Below, one piece after another: positions 44,712-52,773 of a stretch of DNA of 64,000 nucleotides (positions are counted from its first letter, which is position 1; the number at the start of each line of letters is the position of its first letter). The stretch is taken from the NCBI RefSeq assembly GCF_004364645.1, contig NZ_SOAW01000002.1, positions 248,001 through 312,000 on the forward strand, in the 5' to 3' direction. The notes below the pieces were generated by a model. The model did not search any database. It had not been told where the DNA came from and saw only the letters and a list, made by a program, of their open reading frames with translations. The DNA is from Naumannella halotolerans. Lineage in GTDB: Bacteria; Actinomycetota; Actinomycetes; Propionibacteriales; Propionibacteriaceae. Made by a program: the position numbers and the translations under genes.

Positions 44712-45257
44712 TCAGGGTGCGGGCAGCAACGCGCCGCGGGACACGTCACCGATGATCGGATCGGTGGACTTCGTGAGAGGCGCGCCGGCGTCGATCCACG
44801 CCGCCAAGTGCGGGCCCGGGCAGGAGGTGTAGGACTTTCCCAACACGCCGCGATGGTGGGTGAGCTTCAACGTCTTGCCCTCGTGGGCGTTGACCTGGGC
44901 GTAGCGGTCCAGGATCGCCGCCTTCATCGCCTCGGACGGTTCCTCGTCGTCGTACAGCAACGCGACGATGGCGTAGTCGTGCGGGTGACCCTTCGTGTGG
45001 CCGCCGAGCGCATCAATGCCGCGGCCCTCGTAGACGGTGCCGGACTGTCCGACCGCATCGTTGTAGGCGATGTCGGAGTAGCCGAGAGTGTCGCGGTGGT
45101 AGTTCTGCGCACCGCGCAGCCGGCTGAGCTCCGACGTTTTGGTGCTGCCGTCGCCGAGGTAGTGGACGATGTACAGCTTTCGTTTCGACTTGTCCGCCCA
45201 CTGTGAGTTGTCTTCGGGTGAGGTGCCGTTCCATTCCTGCTGGGTCTTGTAGGCCAT
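44712..45257 (-). CDS. Endolysin: N-acetylmuramoyl-L-alanine amidase (PGRP/Amidase_2)
   Basis: 181 residues. Zn ligands and catalytic residues of the T7-lysozyme/PGRP fold can be placed: His32 in YIVHYLG, the HRDTLGYSDIAYND block, YEGRGIDALGGH, and the C-terminal THHRGVLGKSYTSCPGP with the last His and Cys ligands. It cuts between the glycan and stem peptide. There is no separate wall-binding domain; the last 16 residues DPIIGDVSRGALLPAP match the end of the M15-like protein. The start overlaps the preceding stop (TGATG). Confidence 0.88.
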   Translation of the reverse strand: MAYKTQQEWNGTSPEDNSQWADKSKRKLYIVHYLGDGSTKTSELSRLRGAQNYHRDTLGYSDIAYNDAVGQSGTVYEGRGIDALGGHTKGHPHDYAIVALLYDDEEPSEAMKAAILDRYAQVNAHEGKTLKLTHHRGVLGKSYTSCPGPHLAAWIDAGAPLTKSTDPIIGDVSRGALLPAP

Positions 45258-45664
45258 CAGGTCTCCTTGGTCAGTTGTTTCCAGCCGGGCGGGAAGTCAG
45301 GCGGCGGGGGCGGCACCATGCTCCGCAGCACGTCGATGTGCTGGTGCGCCAACACCAGCTGCGCCCTGGTGTCGGCGAGCTCGGAATGGTCCCGGGCCCG
45401 CGCCTTCTCCAACTCGCTGATCCGGGCCACCGCAGCGTCCAGCTGTTCCTGGGTGTCGGCGTTCTGCTGCTTCCACTCATCGCGCTGCATCCGCATCTCG
45501 GACTGCAGCGACTTGAACTCGTCCACATCGGTTTGCTTGTTCATGGACCGGGCTTCGGCGGCTGTCTTGTTCCGCAGCATCCACGCGTTGATCGCCGCGG
45601 CACCGGCGGCGCCTGATGCGAGCGCGATCAGCGCCGGCAGGATCAGGTCCAGCGGCAGGGTCAC
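45257..45664 (-). CDS. Phage single-pass membrane protein with coiled coil
   Basis: 135 residues from a GTG at 45664 overlapping the previous stop. An N-terminal membrane helix (LILPALIALASGAAGAAAIN) is followed by a long coiled coil (DEFKSLQSEMRMQRDEWKQQ ... VARISELEKARARDHSELAD ...) and a Pro-rich end (PPPPPDFPPGW). The plan resembles i-spanin/Rz-type or envelope-spanning lysis proteins, though spanins are not expected in Gram-positive hosts. It is placed just upstream of the amidase. Confidence 0.65.
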   Translation of the reverse strand: MTLPLDLILPALIALASGAAGAAAINAWMLRNKTAAEARSMNKQTDVDEFKSLQSEMRMQRDEWKQQNADTQEQLDAAVARISELEKARARDHSELADTRAQLVLAHQHIDVLRSMVPPPPPDFPPGWKQLTKET

Positions 45665-46125
45665 CGCCCGGCCCCCGTAACCTCCGACAGGTAGTGGATC
45701 TTCCGGATGAACGCGACGAACCGGATCATGAAGAACACACCGAACGACACGTATGGTGCGACGGACCACAGGATCGACAGGGTTTCGAACTTTGCATCCA
45801 ATGCGACCGCGTAGGCGGCGAGCATGATCGCTGTGCCGGCGGTGGCGGACATGTCGACCCAGATCGGCCATTCGTCTTCGGGTCGGGTGTTGCGCCACAC
45901 GGTCATGACCGCGACGAGGAGGAGTGACAGGAACATGCCCCACAGCCACACCACGCTCCACGCCGGTGTCATCGCATCCCGGATGGATGCCGGGATGGGT
46001 GACAGTTTGAACACGGCTGGGGCGAGCATGAGCGCGGGGATGAGGGTGACGACCGCGTAGACGGGGTGGGGTGTGTGGAGGTGGCCTGTGAGTCTTCGCA
46101 CCATGCGGTGGGCGGGGGTGGGCAT
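45661..46125 (-). CDS. Phage four-pass membrane protein
   Basis: 154 residues with hydrophobic segments at about 22-42, 57-76, 89-110 and 117-136 and a basic N-terminus. Sequences such as VYAVVTLIPALMLAPAVFKL and SVVWLWGMFLSLLLVAVMTV are clearly membrane helices. Its stop overlaps the GTG of the coiled-coil membrane protein gene. It could be a second holin-like or superinfection-exclusion protein; the sequence alone does not decide. Confidence 0.65.
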   Translation of the reverse strand: MPTPAHRMVRRLTGHLHTPHPVYAVVTLIPALMLAPAVFKLSPIPASIRDAMTPAWSVVWLWGMFLSLLLVAVMTVWRNTRPEDEWPIWVDMSATAGTAIMLAAYAVALDAKFETLSILWSVAPYVSFGVFFMIRFVAFIRKIHYLSEVTGAGR

Positions 46126-46202
46126 GGTTGGATCACCCTGTCTTTCTGATGTGTTGGGGTCCGGCCCGTGGTGCTGTGTGGGCTGGGGGAGTGCGGGGGT
46201 GG

Positions 46203-46340
46203 TTACTGGTTGCCCTGGGCGGGTTCAGGTGTGGTGGCCGCGTTGCGGAGCTCGTCCCGTTCGGCTTTCACGATTGCGAGTTCGACTGACAGGTGTCGGA
46301 TCTGTTCGGCCAGGTGGTCGACGACGGCTTGCGGGTTCAC
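46203..46340 (-). CDS. 45-residue phage protein, short coiled coil
   Basis: Starts at a GTG at 46340 that overlaps the stop of the tail fibre gene (GTGA), with GGAGG 4 bases upstream. The sequence VNPQAVVDHLAEQIRHLSVE then LAIVKAERDELRNAATT forms one amphipathic helix, ending at a TAA (46203-46205). Similar very short proteins follow the last tail gene in many actinophages. Function unknown. Confidence 0.7.
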   Translation of the reverse strand: MNPQAVVDHLAEQIRHLSVELAIVKAERDELRNAATTPEPAQGNQ

Positions 46341-49300
46341 GATTCCTCCAGGAGTGTTTCGAGTCGGGTGATGCGTTCGGCCATTCGGCGAATGATGGGG
46401 ACTAGGAGGACTGCGAGGTGGTCGTAGGCGAACCCTCGGACGTCCGATCCTTCGGGACCATGAGTGATCAGCGGAGCCAATTCAGGATGCTCCTCGATCA
46501 GCTCCTCGACCTCCTCGACGATCACACCAACGTCGGACTGCCCGCCTTCCTTCCAGTCGAACAGTCGCGGTCGCAGCTTGAGTACGCCCTCTGCCTCGAT
46601 GGGCAGGTCGACGATGTTCTCCTTGAACTGGCGCATCGAGGTGTCGTAGGTGATTGACCAGTCGCCCTGCAGACGAAGTGCGCCGGAGCCTCCTCCTCGG
46701 GCGGGGATGCCGGAGAAGAACAGCTCGTTGCACGCCATCGCGATGTCGCCGTTGGCTCGCGTCTTGACTTCGGCAGCCACGTAGTTGTTCGTCCCGATCG
46801 AGTACAGTGCAGCCTCGTCGTAGCGAACACGCACTGTGCCTCGACGCATGTTGCCGTTGGCAGATCGGCCCGACACCATCAGTACCTGACCATCGGTGTC
46901 GGACCACACCTCGCCGTGACCTCGATTGCCCGATTCGGATCGTGTGTAGAATCGGATGCCGGTCAACCCGTCAGCCCAAAGCGCGTTGTTCAGTTCGACT
47001 CGCGGAACGCTGGGCGATGTGCGGATCGTTCCCTCGACAGTCAGGTTCCCGTCTGCGAACTGCATCCGGTTGCCCGAGGTGCCGATGTACGCGGTCCCGT
47101 TGGTGCCGATGTTGACCACCTGCGCGCCCGAGGCATTCCACGCCTGAATGCCGTTGCTGTTCATCCGCACCGAGCCCGCCGTAGCGGTTCTTGTTCGCAG
47201 GGTGGCGCCGGTGATCACCATGCCGTCGATGGCGTCGCCGCTGATCTTCGCACCGGTGATAGCTCCGGCCGACACCTTGTCCGCTGTGACCGCGTTAGCA
47301 GTCAGCTTATCGGTGGTGATCGCTCCGTCCTCGATCACCGTCGCGTCGACCCGGGCGCGGAGCGTGGCCTTCGAGAACCGTCCAACGTAGGCGCCTGCAG
47401 AATTGGTCGACACGTAGAATCTGCCAGTGCCCGACGATGATCTTGGAATCGTCAGTGTGAGCACGCGATCAGACCCGGCGTTGGTCACAGCCGCAGCTAC
47501 GGCAGACACTTGGTCTCCGTTGCTGTCAACGAACAGGAGCTGAGGAACAACCTCACCGTCGCCGCTCGCCCTCGCGATGGTCACACGGAGTACGTACTCA
47601 GCACCGGCAGAAACCGACACTGGGTTGATTGTGAGCGGTAGATTACCCACGTTGTTGATCATTGAGTGGTTGTTCGTCGCTTCCCACGTACGTCCGTTGA
47701 CTACCCAACCCCCGACACTATTTCGCGCAGCGACGATGTCAGTGTCGTAGTTACCTGCATCATCGACCAGGTTCTCGGAGAACCCGACAGTCAGCTTGGA
47801 TGCGGTGACTGCCCCGGCGGCGATCTTCACTGCGGTGACTGCGTTCGCGCCCAGCTTGTCCGTGAGGATCGCACCATCCTCGATCAAGGTCGCCCCGCTC
47901 ATGGGCGTCATGATCACAGACGCGATCTGCAGGGTTCCCTTATTCGCGGAGTTTGCTGGGACGTTGATGTACGCCGACATCTCGTTACGGCTGTCGGGGA
48001 ATGTAGCCGTACCTGTGTAGGTGGTCCACGCGGTCCCGACCGACGCAACCTGTACCCCTACGGCGGTAATCCATGCGTTGCCTAGTCCGGGACCATGCCC
48101 TCCGATGCCGAACCGGATCTCGCCGCCAGAAACTGCGGCCCCCGACAGTCGCCGCATGGTCACCGTGAATCGGAACTGTCTACCCGGCTCCATCTGGGTT
48201 CGGGTCGCACCAGCGAATGGGAACGCCTGATTGAACAGGTACCCGCCATTGGTTGCCAAGTCTGTGAGGGACAGGACCACACCGTTCGCCCCACTCGGCT
48301 GAGGTGCAACCTGATACATGACCGTCCCCGGAGGGGTTGCCCCTGCTGAGGTCCAGCCAGCTCCACTGTTACTGAAGAAGCCATCAGAGAGAAGGTTGGT
48401 AGCGTCACCAATGATCAGCTTCTCGGCGGCGATGGATCGGGCGGCGATCTTCTCGCCAGTGATCGTGCTGGCGGCAATCTCATTCGCGGTCACCGCCCCG
48501 GCCATGATCTTCGCCGTGGTCACCGCGTTGGCAGCAATCTTGATCGCAGTCACCGCGTCGGTGGCAATCGAGTTCGCCACGACCGCGCCTGCCGAGATCT
48601 TCGCCGTGGTGATCGCGTTCGCAGCAATTGCGTTGGCCGTCACCGCGTTCGCGGCGATCTGCGAAGCGGTCACCGAGTTGGCTGCCAGTTCGCGCGCCGT
48701 CACCGCGTCGGCGTTGATCTTCCCCGCCGTGATCGCGTTGGCTGCGACAGCGTTCGCCGTGACCGAGTTGGCTGCCAGTTCTGATGCGGTGATCGCGTTC
48801 GCCGCAATCTCCCGAGCAGTCAGAGTGTCAGCGGCAATCTTCGAGCCGACAATAGCGTTGGCGACGATCTTGTCAGTGGTGATCGCACCGTCCATGATGG
48901 TGGTCGTGGTGCCGATCTCATACATAGCCATGTCCCAGAACTGGACCCAGCCTTCACCGACCTGGCACCACCGTGGGCCGATGCTGTAGACACCTTCGGG
49001 GACTACCCATTCAACCGACTGAGCCTGCGCACCGCCGCCGGAGCGGGAGGCTAGCGTGAAGAACCGCGTCGGCCCTGTCCCATACAGTCCACGATCATCA
49101 ATGACCAACTGTGATCCGGCCTCGCCGCCGTGATTGCTCGCCCACTCGAACCGGTACGCCTGTCCCGGCTTCACCGGAATGTGTCCGGCGAACATGCGGA
49201 CACCCCCGGCGTAGATGCGCTGATCGTTCTGCGACAACTGCAGGCGTCGCTTACCAGTGGTCTCCTCGAAGATCGTGGTAGGCGACCCCGCCGGGAACAC

Positions 49301-51964
49301 GCGGTTCGCCGTGATGTCGTCGTACTGGAACGCAGGGTCCGCGACGAGGTTGCCGCCGAAGCCGATCACCAACTTCTCGGTCGTGATCGTGTTGGCGCCG
49401 ATGCGGTTGGCCTCGATGATCCCCGAGGTGATCTTGCCCGCGTCAAGATTGGCGATCACAGAGTCGGTGATCGGTGTGCCGTACCACACGCTACCCGACC
49501 AGCCCCACTGAGCGATGATTCCGCCCGAGGAGTCGACTTGCATCCAGAAGTCACCCGGCTTACCCGAGTAGTCGCTCGGGGCGGGGTTCGCGGAACGAGT
49601 GACCTTGTTCCCGGCATTGTTCACCGACACCACATCTGCGTAGTCCTTCGCCGCCTGCTCGGCCGCGTCAATCGCACCGTTCAGGTCGGTCTGCGCCTGA
49701 GCCAACTCCGCGTCGAGGTTGTTCAGTGCCGTGTTCAGGTTCGGGATCGTCGTGTTGTTGAGCGTGTTGATCTGCGTGTTCGCCGCAGCGATGGCATTGT
49801 CCCGCTGAGTGAACTTCGCCGCGAGACCCGGCAGGTTGTCCGCGTTGAGACCCTGCAGCTGCGTGTCGAGGTCCGCGAGGTCGGTCTGCAGCTGCTCAAG
49901 GTCGGAGGTCAGCTCAGCGATCTTCTCGGCGTCCAACTCCGCGAGAGCCGCCTCGAGCTGCGCGATGTCGGCGTTCAGCTGGTCGAGACGCTCGGACAGC
50001 GCGGCCAGCTCGGCAATGTCGAGATCGGCCAGCTGCTGATTCAGGGCGTCCAGCGCTGTCTGCGCCTCGTCGATGTCAGCCTGCGCCTGATCCAAAATCG
50101 CCTTCGTGTCCGGATCATCCAACACCCCCCGGACCGTGATCGACGCCAACACGGAATACTCTGACCGGTTACCAGACGTATCCACGGCCACCAGCCGCAC
50201 CTGCAGGACCGTGCCAGGATCGAGAGGCGCGATCACGGTGAACGGCGACCCGACGGTGATCTGGTCAACCTCTTCCCAGCCAGCCCCGGCAACATCGGCC
50301 TCCACCGACACGTACAGAAAGTCGGGAGGCGGCGCCGTCACCCCGCCGTTCGGGTCGACCAGCTTCTCGTCCCACATCACCTTCACCGTGCCAAGGTCGG
50401 ACGACAACTGCGGCACAGTCGGCTTCTCCGGCGGCACCTCGTCCCGGACGGTCATGAAGTACGCCCAGTCCGACCACTCGCCAGCCAGCCCACCATCGGA
50501 GGCAGGGTTCACGCCCCGCACCCGGACCTGGTACTCGGTCTCCGGCAACAGATTCGACACCGAATAGTCCGTGCCGACAATCCCGGACACCGGGTAATAC
50601 CACCACCGGTTGACCTGCATGTACTCCATGTCGTAAGTGATCGACGACGTGGCCTTCGACGGCTCCAACCACATGATGCGGGTAGCGATCCGCCACTCCC
50701 CGCCCGAAATCATGTACGGGTCGGAGTCGGTGGTGATGCCCTGCACCTTGCCGGGAGCGTTCGCCTTCGGGGTTGTCGGGGACGGAGACGTCCCAGTGCC
50801 ACCTGACGTTCCGCGGGACAGTGCCGCGAGCTTCCGGTCCCGCCGAACGTCGGCGTCCAGGATCCGATCGTTCAGCTGCAGATTCCCAGACATGCCGTCC
50901 GGCGACGACGACAGCAGTATCTGGTAGACCCGCATCGCCTCGTCCACGCCATCACGGCCAGGCGCTGTCACCCAGTCGCCTGTGAGGTAGTCCTCGTACG
51001 GGAAGAACGCCGCCGCACCCATCGCCGGATCGTCGGTGAAGTCGAACCTCAACTCCCGGGTGTACTGCTGCCGCCGCACCTGCGACTTCGCCAGAAAGTG
51101 CGTCGCCAGCACCAGCGCGGCGCCGGCGTCGGTCACCCCGGACTGATTCATCACGACCGCCCGTTTACCCCGGGGGCCACCGTCGCCCTGCGAATGCCAC
51201 GCTCGCAACCCGTTCTCACCGATCACCCGAACATGGTTGACCACCCCTGTCGCGTCGCTCGCACCAGGCGTGTCGGTGATCTCCCGCCCCAGCTTGAGGT
51301 GCACCGTGTCGTCGAGTCGCCGGCCACGCCCCGGAGTGGCGGTGACCAGCTCGTTGCCCTCGGTCCACCAATCCACCAACCCCTGATCAGACAGAGTCTT
51401 GATCATCTCCTGCATGGTCATCGTGAGCGGCACCGCGAATGTGATCGTCTGCGGCCACACCACACCCTCGGTGTCTCCTGACGTGGAGAAGGTTTCGGTG
51501 ATCAGCGTGCCGCATCCCTCGTCCTGCGCCTCGGTGAGGAATGTCTGCAGGTATGTGCCCGGGGTGGCGTTGCGGAACTCCCGCTCGTTGTTCTCGTTCA
51601 GGTTCCGATCGGCAAGGACACAGCCGCCCATGTCCCACCACACGGCGTTGATCCCGGAGAACGTCCACATGTCACCTTCGGCCCGACCTGGGGTGCCCTC
51701 AACCAACACCCGCAAGCGCCCGTTCCGAACCTCCCGCCACCCCTTTCCGGGAGTGGCGACCTGCACGGCCACGTCGTAGCCGTCGGTGATGACGTCAGGG
51801 CTGGACAATCGCGGGTACGAGTTCGGCTCGCCGTCGCGCCACCGTGGAAGCGAGAAGGCAACCGTCGACGGGTCGTTCAGCGGGTCGGCGAACCGCTCGA
51901 TGATCGCATCATCGAGCACCGTCACCTCGGTGTTGCCCCGGTAGAGAACCAGACGAAGACGCAT
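46337..51964 (-). CDS. Tail fibre/tip protein with FnIII domains, isoleucine-repeat stalk and S74 chaperone domain
   Basis: 1,875 residues from the ATG at 51964, overlapping the previous stop. In order: an N-terminal tail-hub-like domain (about 1-390, MRLRLVLYRGNTEVTVLDDA); two fibronectin type III-like domains (400-615); a long coiled coil (620-765, Gln/Asp/Leu-rich); beta domains with two or more 'NLV.D..F' segments; a stalk of about fifteen near-decapeptide repeats of type AANAITA.(E/K)I (about 1020-1185); carbohydrate-binding-like segments; and a C-terminal S74 intramolecular chaperone (SMRQFKENIVDL, DVGVIVEEVEEL; last ~100 residues), which normally cuts itself off after trimer folding. 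It likely contacts the host surface. Confidence 0.85.
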   Translation of the reverse strand: MRLRLVLYRGNTEVTVLDDAIIERFADPLNDPSTVAFSLPRWRDGEPNSYPRLSSPDVITDGYDVAVQVATPGKGWREVRNGRLRVLVEGTPGRAEGDMWTFSGINAVWWDMGGCVLADRNLNENNEREFRNATPGTYLQTFLTEAQDEGCGTLITETFSTSGDTEGVVWPQTITFAVPLTMTMQEMIKTLSDQGLVDWWTEGNELVTATPGRGRRLDDTVHLKLGREITDTPGASDATGVVNHVRVIGENGLRAWHSQGDGGPRGKRAVVMNQSGVTDAGAALVLATHFLAKSQVRRQQYTRELRFDFTDDPAMGAAAFFPYEDYLTGDWVTAPGRDGVDEAMRVYQILLSSSPDGMSGNLQLNDRILDADVRRDRKLAALSRGTSGGTGTSPSPTTPKANAPGKVQGITTDSDPYMISGGEWRIATRIMWLEPSKATSSITYDMEYMQVNRWWYYPVSGIVGTDYSVSNLLPETEYQVRVRGVNPASDGGLAGEWSDWAYFMTVRDEVPPEKPTVPQLSSDLGTVKVMWDEKLVDPNGGVTAPPPDFLYVSVEADVAGAGWEEVDQITVGSPFTVIAPLDPGTVLQVRLVAVDTSGNRSEYSVLASITVRGVLDDPDTKAILDQAQADIDEAQTALDALNQQLADLDIAELAALSERLDQLNADIAQLEAALAELDAEKIAELTSDLEQLQTDLADLDTQLQGLNADNLPGLAAKFTQRDNAIAAANTQINTLNNTTIPNLNTALNNLDAELAQAQTDLNGAIDAAEQAAKDYADVVSVNNAGNKVTRSANPAPSDYSGKPGDFWMQVDSSGGIIAQWGWSGSVWYGTPITDSVIANLDAGKITSGIIEANRIGANTITTEKLVIGFGGNLVADPAFQYDDITANRVFPAGSPTTIFEETTGKRRLQLSQNDQRIYAGGVRMFAGHIPVKPGQAYRFEWASNHGGEAGSQLVIDDRGLYGTGPTRFFTLASRSGGGAQAQSVEWVVPEGVYSIGPRWCQVGEGWVQFWDMAMYEIGTTTTIMDGAITTDKIVANAIVGSKIAADTLTAREIAANAITASELAANSVTANAVAANAITAGKINADAVTARELAANSVTASQIAANAVTANAIAANAITTAKISAGAVVANSIATDAVTAIKIAANAVTTAKIMAGAVTANEIAASTITGEKIAARSIAAEKLIIGDATNLLSDGFFSNSGAGWTSAGATPPGTVMYQVAPQPSGANGVVLSLTDLATNGGYLFNQAFPFAGATRTQMEPGRQFRFTVTMRRLSGAAVSGGEIRFGIGGHGPGLGNAWITAVGVQVASVGTAWTTYTGTATFPDSRNEMSAYINVPANSANKGTLQIASVIMTPMSGATLIEDGAILTDKLGANAVTAVKIAAGAVTASKLTVGFSENLVDDAGNYDTDIVAARNSVGGWVVNGRTWEATNNHSMINNVGNLPLTINPVSVSAGAEYVLRVTIARASGDGEVVPQLLFVDSNGDQVSAVAAAVTNAGSDRVLTLTIPRSSSGTGRFYVSTNSAGAYVGRFSKATLRARVDATVIEDGAITTDKLTANAVTADKVSAGAITGAKISGDAIDGMVITGATLRTRTATAGSVRMNSNGIQAWNASGAQVVNIGTNGTAYIGTSGNRMQFADGNLTVEGTIRTSPSVPRVELNNALWADGLTGIRFYTRSESGNRGHGEVWSDTDGQVLMVSGRSANGNMRRGTVRVRYDEAALYSIGTNNYVAAEVKTRANGDIAMACNELFFSGIPARGGGSGALRLQGDWSITYDTSMRQFKENIVDLPIEAEGVLKLRPRLFDWKEGGQSDVGVIVEEVEELIEEHPELAPLITHGPEGSDVRGFAYDHLAVLLVPIIRRMAERITRLETLLEES

Positions 51965-52773
51965 CAGAAGTACCGGTACCTTCCATTGAGTTGCCATGTG
52001 CCGGAACTACCGCCGTCACGGGACCGCACCGTCAGTGGACGCGCCGGATCATGGACGAACAGTTGCCCTGGCGGCGCCGAGTTGGACACCTGCCGCAGAC
52101 TCGACGGGGGCACCGGCGCACCATTCAGCGACACCTGACGGGTTCCGGCGTTGATGCGCAACACATCACCGGCAGCGACCGCTCCCGAGTACCACAGGTA
52201 GCCGTCGCCCCACACCACTTCCGGGTTCGACACCGGCCCGACGATGACGATCTCGCCGGTGAGGTTCGGGGCGAGCGCGCCCCGGGATACGTACTCGGTG
52301 TCACGGCCCGGGAGCGTCTGCCCGATCGAACGGGAAGTCCCCGGCAGCGAAGGTCCGACCCAGAACCCGCCAGGGTCACTGCCCGGGATAATGACAACCG
52401 CCCCGATCGGGGACCCGAACTCTTCCGCCATCACGATCGGGTCAGACAGCCTCACCGAACGGGTGCGTGTGTCAGCGCCCGGATGGGAACGGGACAGTTG
52501 CACCGTCGCCCGCGACAACTCAGCCAGCACGTACGCCACGTTGTGTTCAAGCTGAACATGCAGGTCCGCTGCTGTCGGCACACCTGGTGCGGCCGGGGCG
52601 TCGCCGGTCACAGTCAACGTGACCGTGCCTTCCATCGGCTCGAACATGCCCAGCGGCGAACCCAACGGTCGGCGCCGCGGCACACCGGAGAAACCGGTGA
52701 TCGTGTTGACGTGGCACGCGTCGTTGTCGTCTACCAGCGTCACCGAACCGACGCGGATCGTGTAGCCGGTCAC
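51964..52773 (-). CDS. Distal tail (Dit-like) protein
   Basis: 269 residues. It lies directly after the tape measure gene (ATGA overlap) and before the hub/fibre gene, the position of distal tail proteins. The content is mostly beta strands with an N-terminal belt-like part (YTIRVGSVTLVDDNDACHVN) and a C-terminal galectin-like part (GGSSGTWQLNGRYRY). No enzymatic motif. The call depends mainly on gene order and size. Confidence 0.7.
   Translation of the reverse strand: MTGYTIRVGSVTLVDDNDACHVNTITGFSGVPRRRPLGSPLGMFEPMEGTVTLTVTGDAPAAPGVPTAADLHVQLEHNVAYVLAELSRATVQLSRSHPGADTRTRSVRLSDPIVMAEEFGSPIGAVVIIPGSDPGGFWVGPSLPGTSRSIGQTLPGRDTEYVSRGALAPNLTGEIVIVGPVSNPEVVWGDGYLWYSGAVAAGDVLRINAGTRQVSLNGAPVPPSSLRQVSNSAPPGQLFVHDPARPLTVRSRDGGSSGTWQLNGRYRYF

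Noticed and set aside
43950-46125. tRNA or other RNA genes within the prophage lysis region
   Set aside because: No cloverleaf or CCA-type end was seen; the sequence is explained by overlapping protein genes.
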